Below are positions 7,298 to 14,630 of a stretch of 16,975 nt of DNA, in pieces. Made by a program: the position numbers and the translations under genes. Where the stretch lies: assembly GCA_964548025.1 (NCBI GenBank), contig CAZJRI010000113.1, positions 1-16,975 on the forward strand, in the 5' to 3' direction. The notes beneath the pieces were generated by a model. The model was not told the DNA's origin. It worked only from the letters and a program-made list of their open reading frames with translations, and made no database searches. Numbering within the stretch: position 1 is the stretch's first letter; each line of letters opens with the position of its first letter. This stretch comes from JAHRVQ01 sp964548025. GTDB lineage: Bacteria > Pseudomonadota > Gammaproteobacteria > Pseudomonadales > Azotimanducaceae.

Positions 7298-8440
7298 TCA
7301 GTCGTACCAGATTGAAATCCGCTTGAGCCAGGCCAGGTGACGGCTTGCATGCCTGAGATCTTCTTCCAACTGATCGCCGAGTAGTACTCTATCCTCACCG
7401 GTTCCTCTCTTCAGGAATATTTCCACTTCTATGCATTCATTCAGATAATGCAGATTCATCTTGTGGATTCTTTCGACGGACAGGATATCCGACCAGGCCT
7501 CCGCTAGAATCTGCCTGATTTCTCGCCTGAGCGGTGGAATATCTCCTACCTTCTGTTCCTCCATGTACTCATCGTCTTCGGCATCAATGTGCACGATTAC
7601 ATCGTTTACTTCAGCGAATTCACTAAGAAGACGCTTGGTCACCCACTCCCCGATATGATGGCCTTCGGATACGCTGATTGAAGGATCAACCTGAAGGTGA
7701 ATATCCACATGAGCGGAAGGACCCATTCTCCTGGTTCGAATGCTGTGTACACCATTGACTCCCTCAACGTCCTGCACCTGATTCTTAATATCGCTGACAT
7801 AGGATTCCGATAACGCCGTATCCACCAATTCTGAAACACTTTGACGACCAAGAGACCAGCCGATCATCGCGATCATGACAGCGACCCCGATTGCGGCAAA
7901 TAATTCAAGCATCGCAAAACCAATCAATGCACCGCCTATTCCGATCAGGACAATAATCGATGAGAGTGCGTCAGTGCGGTGGTGCCAGGCGTTGGCTTCA
8001 AGCAGTTGGGATCTTGTTTTCTTGCCAAGTTTTACCGTCACCCGATAGAGCCATTCCTTGGTTGCAATCGACAGGAATACGGCAACGAGGGCTGGCCAGG
8101 TAGGTGTCTGGTAACTTTCAATTGTAAGGAGTCGAATGATTGAGTCATAGACCAGAAACGCCGCCAGGCATATAAGCAGGCCACCAAGAATCAGCGTACC
8201 GAAAGTTTCGAAGCGTGCATGACCATAAGGATGATCCTTGTCGGGAAGCTGTGTACCCATTTCATTGAAAAACCATACCATGACATCGGTTGCGAGATCC
8301 GAAAGGCTGTGTATCCCATCGACAAGCAGGGCATAGGAGTTTGACACTACGCCCATTACAATTTTGATAATGCCAAGGGCGAGATCAATCACTCCACTTT
8401 TTACAAGCAGGCTTTTGGTTTCCTGTCTACTATCGTTCAT
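7298..8440 (-). CDS. cation diffusion facilitator (FieF/MamM-like) with C-terminal extension
   Basis: This 380-residue inner-membrane metal/proton antiporter has about six membrane helices in residues 12-200. The metal site in TM2 is HSLSD (His44, Asp48; Asp41 just before) and in TM5 HHRTD (His153, Asp157), equivalent to the D-x3-D and H-x3-D pairs of E. coli FieF/YiiP. RFETFGTLILGG (76-87) is the typical TM3 entry. The cytoplasmic ZT-dimer domain (about 208-290) includes RMGPSAHVDIHLQVDP and VIVHIDAED. Most FieF-like proteins end near residue 300; here about 85 more residues (LRREIRQIL...HLAWLKRISIWYD) follow, resembling a second small alpha-beta regulatory domain. The His in the TM2 site makes Zn, Fe or Mn all possible. 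Only a poor ribosome binding site precedes the ATG. Confidence 0.87.
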   Translation of the reverse strand: MNDSRQETKSLLVKSGVIDLALGIIKIVMGVVSNSYALLVDGIHSLSDLATDVMVWFFNEMGTQLPDKDHPYGHARFETFGTLILGGLLICLAAFLVYDSIIRLLTIESYQTPTWPALVAVFLSIATKEWLYRVTVKLGKKTRSQLLEANAWHHRTDALSSIIVLIGIGGALIGFAMLELFAAIGVAVMIAMIGWSLGRQSVSELVDTALSESYVSDIKNQVQDVEGVNGVHSIRTRRMGPSAHVDIHLQVDPSISVSEGHHIGEWVTKRLLSEFAEVNDVIVHIDAEDDEYMEEQKVGDIPPLRREIRQILAEAWSDILSVERIHKMNLHYLNECIEVEIFLKRGTGEDRVLLGDQLEEDLRHASRHLAWLKRISIWYD

Positions 8441-8580
8441 CCAAGTGTTTCTAATGAGAAGGCGTATGGGTTACCGGATAAATTGCTTATGCTGTCTCCG
8501 ATGTTAGCGGTTTCCATTATACATGAGGTGGTCTCAAGGTGACTGTTCTGGTGCTTTTGGGGATCTTGGCTGCCCGTGAC

Positions 8581-8614
8581 ATAATCCTGATGACTAACCC
8601 CGGATTATTTTTTT
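8581..8614 (+). terminator. weak terminator-like hairpin with T7 tract in intergenic region
   Basis: ATAATCC (8581-8587) and GGATTAT (8602-8608) form a 7-bp AT-rich stem with a 14-base loop, merging into seven T (8608-8614). No recognised gene on the plus strand ends before it. It may end an antisense or leader transcript arising between 8441 and 8580. The rest of the 282-base region between the two divergent genes shows nothing clear. Confidence 0.3.
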
Positions 8615-8722
8615 CGCTTCTTCTCAGAAGCTCATGATAGGGCGACTTTTCTTCTCAACCGAAGTATGCGATCAATCCGGAGTACCTTACAGGGTTATAC
8701 CTATCGAGAGATGCAGTAGTTA

Positions 8723-9847
8723 ATGAGTGATTATGTTGATACATGTGTTGTCGGCGGCGGCGTTATTGGACTGGCAATCGCGAGAGAATTGTCCAGACAG
8801 GCGCCTGAGACATTGGTACTTGAGCAGGCACCAGAATTCGGTCAGGGAGTAAGCAGTCGGAACAGCGAGGTAATTCACGCAGGGATCTACTATCCAAAAA
8901 ATTCACTGAAATCCCGGTTCTGTTTGCGGGGGAAGAATCTTCTTTATGAATACTGTGAACAGAGGAAAGTTGACTTCAGAAACTGTGGAAAGCTGATTGT
9001 CGCTACGGCTTCTGAAGAAGAAGAAATACTGGAGGGGATCAGAATTACTGCAGAGGGAAATGGCGTTGATGATCTGGTGTACTGGTCACAGTCAAAAATG
9101 CGAAGGGAGGAACCCGAAGTGAGTGCAACGAAGGCGCTTTATTCTCCCTCTACCGGGATCATCAGCAGCCACCAGTTGATGGCTGCCTTTGAAGCAGACC
9201 TCAGTCTCAACAACGGGCAGGTCGTAACTCGCACTCGAGTCATGGCAGCCTCTCGAACATCGGACGGTTTTCTGCTCTCCTGTCTGATTGATGATGAACC
9301 TTATGAGATATCTACCAGGGTGCTGATTAATGCGGCAGCGCTGGGTGCACAGACACTGGCAATGAACTGTGATTTCCTGAATGCGTTGGATGTCCCGTCA
9401 TTGTATTTCTGCAAGGGCAGCTATTTCGTATTCTCGGGAAGGAATCCATTTCGCCACCTGATTTATCCGGTTCCGGAAAAATCAGGCGCGGGTCTGGGTG
9501 TTCATGCGACGATCGATATGGGTGGGCAGCTTAAATTCGGTCCAGATGTCGAATATGTGAGCGAAGAGGATTATACGATTTCCCCTTCTCGTATCGGCGA
9601 ATACCTCCGGGCGATCAGGCGGTATTTTCCTGTTATACAGCAGAATCAGTTAGTGCCAGGCTATGCAGGCATCAGGCCTAAATTACAGGGGCCTGATGAC
9701 GCTGCCAGGGATTTCCTGATTGAATCGGCGGAGAATCATGGTGTACCGGGATATATACAATTATTCGGCATTGAGTCTCCTGGGCTTACATCGAGTATGG
9801 CAATCGCGGAGTACGTGGCTGAATTGCTCCGTGAATTCAATTCATAA
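8723..9847 (+). CDS. lhgO: FAD-dependent oxidoreductase, L-2-hydroxyglutarate oxidase (LhgO) type
   Basis: The 374-residue DAO-fold flavoprotein begins with a Rossmann FAD motif, VVGGGVIGLAIARELS (9-24). SSRNSEVIHAGIYYP (44-58) and the late GYAGIRPKL (about 313-321) are characteristic of the LhgO/YgaF family. GLGVHATIDMGGQLKFGPD is also family-typical. LhgO oxidises L-2-hydroxyglutarate to 2-oxoglutarate and passes electrons to the quinone pool; related enzymes use other 2-hydroxy acids or sarcosine-like amines. Full length, with no defect seen. It is followed by the zinc exporter after 70 bases, but a separate metal-type promoter lies between them. The link between this oxidase and the hydroxy-acid chemistry of the cluster further downstream is suggestive only. 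Confidence 0.75.
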   Translation: MSDYVDTCVVGGGVIGLAIARELSRQAPETLVLEQAPEFGQGVSSRNSEVIHAGIYYPKNSLKSRFCLRGKNLLYEYCEQRKVDFRNCGKLIVATASEEEEILEGIRITAEGNGVDDLVYWSQSKMRREEPEVSATKALYSPSTGIISSHQLMAAFEADLSLNNGQVVTRTRVMAASRTSDGFLLSCLIDDEPYEISTRVLINAAALGAQTLAMNCDFLNALDVPSLYFCKGSYFVFSGRNPFRHLIYPVPEKSGAGLGVHATIDMGGQLKFGPDVEYVSEEDYTISPSRIGEYLRAIRRYFPVIQQNQLVPGYAGIRPKLQGPDDAARDFLIESAENHGVPGYIQLFGIESPGLTSSMAIAEYVAELLREFNS

Positions 9848-9874
9848 GCAATAAAAAAAGCACAAATTGAGTGT

Positions 9875-9911
9875 TTAAGGTTGACCCTTAAGTTGGTTTA
9901 AGGACTATATA
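9875..9911 (+). promoter_or_regulatory. MerR-family (ZntR/CadR/PbrR-like) metal-responsive promoter and operator
   Basis: TTGACC (9881-9886) and TATATA (9906-9911) are 19 bases apart, the over-long spacer diagnostic of MerR-family activators. The spacer holds a dyad, CCTTAA (9886-9891) and TTAAGG (9898-9903), that begins at the edge of the -35 box as in mercury, cadmium and lead operators. A further TTAAGG at 9875-9880 pairs with the same CCTTAA upstream of the -35. The downstream gene is a Zn-type exporter, which fits. No merR-like gene lies in the window. Confidence 0.6.
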
Positions 9912-9917
9912 CCTATT

Positions 9918-10853
9918 ATGCAAACTCATGCGCACGACGATCACGCCCACGATCATGCCCACAGCAATCACGGCGAATTTGATTTCGACAACATAAACCT
10001 TAGCTTTATGATTGCGGTTGTAGCCAATCTTGCATTTACAGTGCTTGAAGCTGTCTACGGATTTATTGCTAACTCAGTGAGTCTGTTGGGTGATGCAGGA
10101 CACAATTTATCTGATGTTCTGGGTTTGACACTTGCCTGGGGTGCGGCGTACCTCGTCACCAGGAAGAGCAGTGATACCTACAGCTTCGGGTTTCGTCGTA
10201 CGACAATCCTGGCGGCTATGACCAATGCCGTTGTTCTGGTATTTGCGGCAGGTTTTATCGCCTATGAATCAATCGAAAAATTTTTCAATCCTTCAGCTAT
10301 TGAAACCGGCCCCGTCATGGTTGTGGCGACAATCGGGATTTTGATCAATGCTGGTACAGCAATGCTGTTTGTCAAAGGCAGTAAAAAAGATCTCAATCTC
10401 AAGGGTGCATTTCTTCATCTTGCCTATGATGCCGTTATATCGGCTGGTGTGGTCGTGGCAGCAGTGATTATCTACTTTACCGATTACTTGTGGATAGACC
10501 CGCTTGCGGGGTTGTTCATTGTTGCAATAATACTGAAAGGTACCTGGGGATTGTTAAGAGATTCAGTGAACCTGATTCTTGATGCCGTTCCCCAGGGGGT
10601 TGAGAGGGCTTCGGTAAAAGAATACCTTGCAGGCATATCGGGTGTAACCGACGTCCATGATCTGCACATCTGGGGTATGAGTACACATGAAAATTGTCTG
10701 ACAGCTCATCTTGTGATGCCGGAAAATACTCTGTGGGATTCCGAAGATAGCTATTCAACAATCTCTGCTGCTTTGAGAGATAAATACAACATCCATCATG
10801 TGACTTTGCAGGTAGAGAAGGATCCTGATTGCCCCAATAATGACTGTGATTAA
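9918..10853 (+). CDS. zitB: zinc/cobalt/cadmium CDF exporter, ZitB/CzcD type
   Basis: The 311-residue protein starts with a His/Asp-rich cytoplasmic tail (HAHDDHAHDHAHSNHG, 4-19) thought to bind zinc. Six membrane helices follow. The transport site is DAGHNLSD in TM2 (His62, Asp66) and HLAYD in TM5 (His167, Asp171), the H-x3-D pair in both helices that marks Zn-CDF proteins. The C-terminal domain (about 220-300) includes VTDVHDLHIWGMSTHENCLTAH and ends in a Cys-containing tail (DCPNNDCD). It exports Zn2+, and possibly Co2+ or Cd2+, from cytoplasm to periplasm against protons. The nearest purine-rich sequence, AAGGA, is 13 bases upstream, which is far; the predicted transcription start nearly coincides with the ATG. 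The next gene begins 41 bases after the stop and may share the transcript. Confidence 0.92.
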   Translation: MQTHAHDDHAHDHAHSNHGEFDFDNINLSFMIAVVANLAFTVLEAVYGFIANSVSLLGDAGHNLSDVLGLTLAWGAAYLVTRKSSDTYSFGFRRTTILAAMTNAVVLVFAAGFIAYESIEKFFNPSAIETGPVMVVATIGILINAGTAMLFVKGSKKDLNLKGAFLHLAYDAVISAGVVVAAVIIYFTDYLWIDPLAGLFIVAIILKGTWGLLRDSVNLILDAVPQGVERASVKEYLAGISGVTDVHDLHIWGMSTHENCLTAHLVMPENTLWDSEDSYSTISAALRDKYNIHHVTLQVEKDPDCPNNDCD

Positions 10854-10894
10854 GGTACACTCTCAGCCTGATTGATACCTATCCATGGAAATCT

Positions 10895-12078
10895 ATGCCC
10901 ACGCTACAGCAGTTTATTGATGACTCAATATCCAGTCTTAATTTTGATCCAATAGAATTGGATGAGCCCATACCCCTTGAAGAATTACCTACACCGGCGC
11001 TGGTAATCGATCTGGAAAGATTTGAGACAAATTTACGGAAGATGCAGAGCCATCTCAATGATCACAGTATTGGTCTCAGATGCCATACGAAAATGCACAA
11101 GTGCCCGATCATTGCACGTCACCAGATCAAGGAAGGCGCAACTGGTGTTTGTTGTGCAACGGTTAGTGAGGCTGAGGTCATGAATGCCGCAGGAATCAAT
11201 AATATTCTCATTACCTCACCGGTTGTGACCCGGGAAAAACTGGATAGGGTGGTTGCCCTGGCCAGAGATGGTTCAGAAATAAATATCGTCGTAGACCATG
11301 CTCAAGGTGCTGATCTACTTAACCGAACAGCCGCAGGTGAAGATGTTGGACTTAAGGTGACGATCGATCTGGACCCGGGTATGGGGAGAACAGGTATCAC
11401 ACCCGGTCAAAGTGCACTCGAGTTGGGGCAGCATGTGATAGCGAACTGTCCGAATCTTCAGTTTAGTGGTTTGCAGATGTACATTGGTAACTGCATGCAT
11501 ACCAGTGGATTTGAGGAAAGGCGAGACAAGTACTCCCATCTTCTTCAGAAAGGTATTGAAACAAAAAGACTGTTTGAGACGGCTGGCATAGAGGTACCGT
11601 ATTTTACAGGAGGAGGTACAGGCACCTTTAATATAGACAGTGAGATAGGCGAACTGAACGAACTCCAGGCGGGTTCTTATGTCTTCATGGATGTTGAGTA
11701 TCGGGATATCGGGGGCATCAATAGTGAGCGGTTCACCGATTTTGAACCTTCACTATTCGTACTGGTTACGGCCATTAGTAAACCGCAGGAGCGTCTGATT
11801 ACAGTGGATGCAGGTATCAAGAGTCTTGCAACCGATACTGCCTATCCTGAATTTCGTGATGTCGAAGGGGTTATTTACCATTTTGGCGGAGATGAGCACG
11901 GTATTATCCAGCTAAACAATCCATCACGGGAGATAAATCTGGGTGACAAACTCAGCGTCATTACGCCCCACTGTGATCCAACGGTAAACCTTTACGATTA
12001 CTACTACCCATTNNNNNNNNNNGAGATGGTCTGGTTAAAGAGATCTGGCCAATCAGTGCGCGGGGGAGATCCCAATGA
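10895..12078 (+). CDS. D-threonine aldolase-like fold-III PLP enzyme (scaffold gap near 3' end)
   Basis: The enzyme has an alanine-racemase-type barrel plus a C-terminal beta domain. LRCHTKMHKCP (61-71) carries the PLP lysine (Lys66). GVCCATVSEAEV (84-95), GGGTGTF (239-245, phosphate binding) and NELQAGSYVFMD (255-266) follow. HCDPTVNLYD (359-368) supplies metal-binding His359 and Asp361; His/Asp is typical of D-threonine aldolases, while D-serine dehydratases have His/Cys. The family cleaves D-threo beta-hydroxy amino acids to glycine and an aldehyde; the relative BhcC condenses glycine and glyoxylate to beta-hydroxyaspartate. Substrate is unresolved. A 10-N gap (12013-12022) shifts the frame: right of it the frame beginning at 12025 reads DGLVKEIWPISARGRSQ and stops at 12076-12078, a normal family C-terminus, giving about 391 residues. 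The stop overlaps the next ATG by 4 bases. Confidence 0.8.
12013..12022. other. scaffold gap (10 N) in the aldolase-like gene
   Basis: The frame changes across it, so the true length is not 10. It must be 2, 5, 8... bases to keep the gene open. Family length suggests that only a few bases are missing. Confidence 0.85.
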
Positions 12079-13082
12079 TACCCGCTCCCTGGTTCGAAGA
12101 TTTCAAAGTGGGTGATGAATTTAATCAGGTGCCGTCAATGACCATAACTGACGGCTATGCCGCTATCCATCAGGCTATCTTTGGTGACAGGTTACGTTTG
12201 CCGCTCGATTCCAGTCTGAGTGAGGTCGTTACGGGCAATGATCGTGCCCTGGTGAATCCTTCCCTTGTATGTAATCTTGCAATCGGACAGACGACTGTGC
12301 CGTCTCAGAGAGTTATGGGGAATCTGTTCTATCGGGGACTGGTCCTGCGACAGCCGGTATTCATCGGAGACACGCTCCGAACTTCAACCCGCGTTGTTGC
12401 ATTAAGACAGAACAAGATCAGGGAGGGTCGGGCATCCTCCGGCATGGTCGCGCTTGAAATACATGTTAAAAATCAGAATGACGAAACCATTCTGCTGTTC
12501 TGGCGTTGTCCGATGATTCCGTGCAAGGATGCGAATGCGGATACTGGTCACGCTGACGATTTCTCAATAATGCCGGAAGATATCGATATTGCCGATATTG
12601 AGAGTGCAGTGCCGGACTGGAATTTAAAAGCCTACAGGGAGCAAGTACCGGGAGATCATTTCGATGAAATCAAGGCGGATCAGAAGTATGTACTCGAAGC
12701 TCAGGAGACTGTTTCGCTTGCGCCGGAGTTGGTTAGATTAACGCTAAACCTGGCTATGACTCATACGGATGCCACGAGAAGCGTCTATGGTAAGCGACTG
12801 GTTTATGGCGGGCATACCATATCTGTAGCTACAGCCCAGATGAGCCGTGTCTTCCCGAATATGTTAACCACTCTGGGATGGTATAAATGCGATCATGTCG
12901 GCCCGGTTTTTGAACAGGACATTCTGCGATCTGAAGTATCGGTGGTGGACACCCACAAACTCATCGAAGGTGGGATTGCCAGATTGCATGTTGAAACTTT
13001 TGCTACCAGGGGTAGTGAATCACCAGAGACCGGTGAAAACATCAAAGTACTTGATTGGCACCTTGCCGCACTATTTGCTTAG
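12075..13082 (+). CDS. mch: MaoC double-hotdog hydratase, probable mesaconyl-CoA hydratase (methylmalyl-CoA dehydratase)
   Basis: The 335-residue protein starts at an ATG overlapping the upstream stop (ATGA), with GGAG six bases ahead. It has two MaoC-like hotdogs: the first from WFEDFKVGDEF (6-16) through PVFIGDTLRTSTRVV (94-108), the second from about 200 to 330 with THTD (228-231), RLVYGGHTISVA (240-251) and WYKCDHVGPVFEQD. Mch interconverts L-erythro-3-methylmalyl-CoA and mesaconyl-C1-CoA plus water. The assignment leans on the overall fold, on the size and on mct directly downstream, whose substrate Mch produces. The usual GDxNPxH hydratase signature is degenerate. A generic MaoC dehydratase of another acyl-CoA is the main alternative. 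Confidence 0.62.
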   Translation: MIPAPWFEDFKVGDEFNQVPSMTITDGYAAIHQAIFGDRLRLPLDSSLSEVVTGNDRALVNPSLVCNLAIGQTTVPSQRVMGNLFYRGLVLRQPVFIGDTLRTSTRVVALRQNKIREGRASSGMVALEIHVKNQNDETILLFWRCPMIPCKDANADTGHADDFSIMPEDIDIADIESAVPDWNLKAYREQVPGDHFDEIKADQKYVLEAQETVSLAPELVRLTLNLAMTHTDATRSVYGKRLVYGGHTISVATAQMSRVFPNMLTTLGWYKCDHVGPVFEQDILRSEVSVVDTHKLIEGGIARLHVETFATRGSESPETGENIKVLDWHLAALFA

Positions 13083-13152
13083 AATCTGGTCGCTTAGAAC
13101 CTGGGCACTTAGAAAATGGTCGCTTAGAAAGTAGTCGCTTATAGGGTAGCCG
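13078..13152. repeat. five tandem copies of a 15-bp repeat at the end of mch
   Basis: Units begin at 13078, 13093, 13108, 13123 and 13138, with consensus CTTAGAAnnTGGTCG; the last unit is the most diverged. The first unit contains the mch stop TAG. Because the period is a multiple of three, in-frame TAG codons recur at 13080, 13095, 13110 and 13125. The array fills most of the space before mct. Confidence 0.9.
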
Positions 13153-13200
13153 CGATTCAAGTTGCCAATGATATTTGACTCAGGGATAGCTGATTTAACA

Positions 13201-13207
13201 AGAGAGG
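13201..13207 (+). promoter_or_regulatory. ribosome binding site deciding the TTG start of mct
   Basis: AGAGAGG lies seven bases before the TTG at 13215. Together with the encoded family N-terminus (MKGIL) it supports the unusual start codon. Confidence 0.55.
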
Positions 13208-13214
13208 ATCTGGA

Positions 13215-14431
13215 TTGAAGGGAATACTAGCCGGGATGCGAGTTGTCGAAGGCTCTGCGTTCATTGCCGCACCNNNNNNNNNNNNNNNNNNNNNNNNNNN
13301 NNNNNNNNNNNNNNNNNNNNNNNNNNNNNNNNNNNAATAGGCGGGGGGCTGGATTATCGACGCTGGCCGGTTACCAAAGATGGTACCAGTCTATTCTGGC
13401 ACGGCATGAATAAAGGAAAGCGTTCGATTCAGGTTGATATCAGAAAGCCGGAAGGTCAGGAGATTATTTCCGCGCTGATATCTCGTCAGGGTGATAATGA
13501 AGGACTATTCCTGACGAATTTCCCCGCTCGCGGTTGGCTGGCATATGAAAATCTCAGAAAGCTGAGACAGGATCTGATTTATATCAACATTCTGGGTGAC
13601 AGGAAGGGTGGTACAGCGGTTGACTATACGGTGAATTGTGCCGTGGGATTTGCCAATGCAACTGGTGAGCCAGATAACCAAAACCCAACAAATTATCTGC
13701 TACCAGCCTGGGACAATATTACCGGGCAGATGGCCGCCGTCGCAATGTTGGCCGCAGAACGTCATCGTAGAGAAACGGGAGAAGGTCAACTGGTAAAATT
13801 GGCCCTGAAAGATGTTGCATTAGCGACTGCGGGTCATCTTGGCAATATTTCCGAGGTAATGATCAATGGTGATGATCGACAGAAGTCCGGAAATTACCTC
13901 TATGGGGGATTTGGCAAGGACTTTACTTCCAAAGATGGAAAGAGATTCATGATCGTAGGGTTGACGTTTCGACAGTGGCAGCTAATTGTGAAAGCCACAG
14001 GAATTGCCGATAAGGTTGAAAGACTGGGTACTGAACTGAATGTTGATCTTTCTCTGGAAGGAGAGCGGTTTAAGGTTCGTGATCGACTCGCTGCGTTGAT
14101 AGAACCCTGGTTTGCTTCGAATGATTCTGTGACTGTGCGAAAAGAGTTGGAAGATCTGGGAGCATGCTTCGGTCCTTACCAGAGTTTTCGTGAGATGATT
14201 GAAGAAGATGAAGATTGTTCAATCGAAAACCCCCTTTTTGCCATGGTTGACCAGCCGGGGATCGGTGAGTATCTGGTGCCGGGTTCACCGATAATCTTTG
14301 ACGGGACTCAGAATCTCCCTCCCATGAAAGCACCGTTACTTGGTGAACATACCGATCAGATTCTATCTGAAGATCTTGGATTATCATCAGGCGAGGTAGC
14401 CAGACTGCATGATGACAAAGTCGTTGCCTAA
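13215..14431 (+). CDS. mct: mesaconyl-CoA C1-C4 CoA transferase / 2-methylfumaryl-CoA isomerase (scaffold gap near 5' end)
   Basis: This is a class III (CaiB/BaiF) CoA transferase. The 5' piece encodes MKGILAGMRVVEGSAFIAAP from a TTG start. After 62 N, and in another frame, it resumes at 13337 with IGGGLDYRRWPVTKDG, the signature of the Mct group, and runs to the stop at 14429-14431. About 18 residues are hidden in the gap, giving about 402 residues, normal for Mct. The catalytic aspartate is Asp in AWDNITG (codon 13712-13714, about residue 164), where class III enzymes form the acyl-anhydride. GEGQLVKLALKD and GNYLYGGFGKDF are also Mct-like. Mct moves CoA within mesaconyl-CoA from C1 to C4, the step after Mch in glyoxylate/propionyl-CoA co-assimilation. 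Citramalyl-CoA-forming hydratase (meh) and the lyase (mcl) are not in the window. Confidence 0.78.
13274..13335. other. scaffold gap (62 N) in mct
   Basis: An estimated gap. The frame requires a true length divisible by three; the family alignment suggests about 54 bases. Confidence 0.85.
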
Positions 14432-14506
14432 TCTTGAGAGCAGACACAAGCAATGCAGGATTGCGGGATTCGGCCGATTGCCAGGGTCGGTTCTTGAATT
14501 CTCTTC

Positions 14507-14556
14507 CAGGTATCATTTTCGGAATCGATTGATTTTATTGAAGAAATACCTGTTTT
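14507..14556 (+). terminator. inverted repeat after mct, possible weak terminator
   Basis: CAGGTAT (14507-14513) and ATACCTG (14546-14552) are perfect 7-base arms with a 32-base loop, followed by TTTT. The long loop makes it a weak terminator; an operator for the exbB promoter is an alternative. Confidence 0.3.
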
Positions 14557-14572
14557 ATAGCTCCTCAACCAT

Positions 14573-14600
14573 CTGAAATTACAAAAGTTTGTGGTAGAGT
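14573..14600 (+). promoter_or_regulatory. possible promoter of exbB-exbD-msbA
   Basis: CTGAAA (14573-14578) and TAGAGT (14595-14600) are 16 bases apart, with a TG two bases before the -10 (extended -10 pattern). Each box matches 4 of 6. It lies 30 bases before the exbB start. Confidence 0.35.
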
Positions 14601-14630
14601 ACCAAAAATCGTTTTTGGAGTGCAGGGCCA

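Noticed and set aside
12895..13134. Open frame of 79 codons ending in a WSLRx-type pentapeptide repeat
   Set aside because: It lies inside mch in another frame and its repeat only reflects the 15-base DNA repeat; no ribosome binding site.
13080..13185. Readthrough or amber recoding (e.g. pyrrolysine) at repeated in-frame TAG codons after mch
   Set aside because: mch is already full length at the first TAG, and the TAGs result from a 15-base repeat; nothing else hints at recoding.
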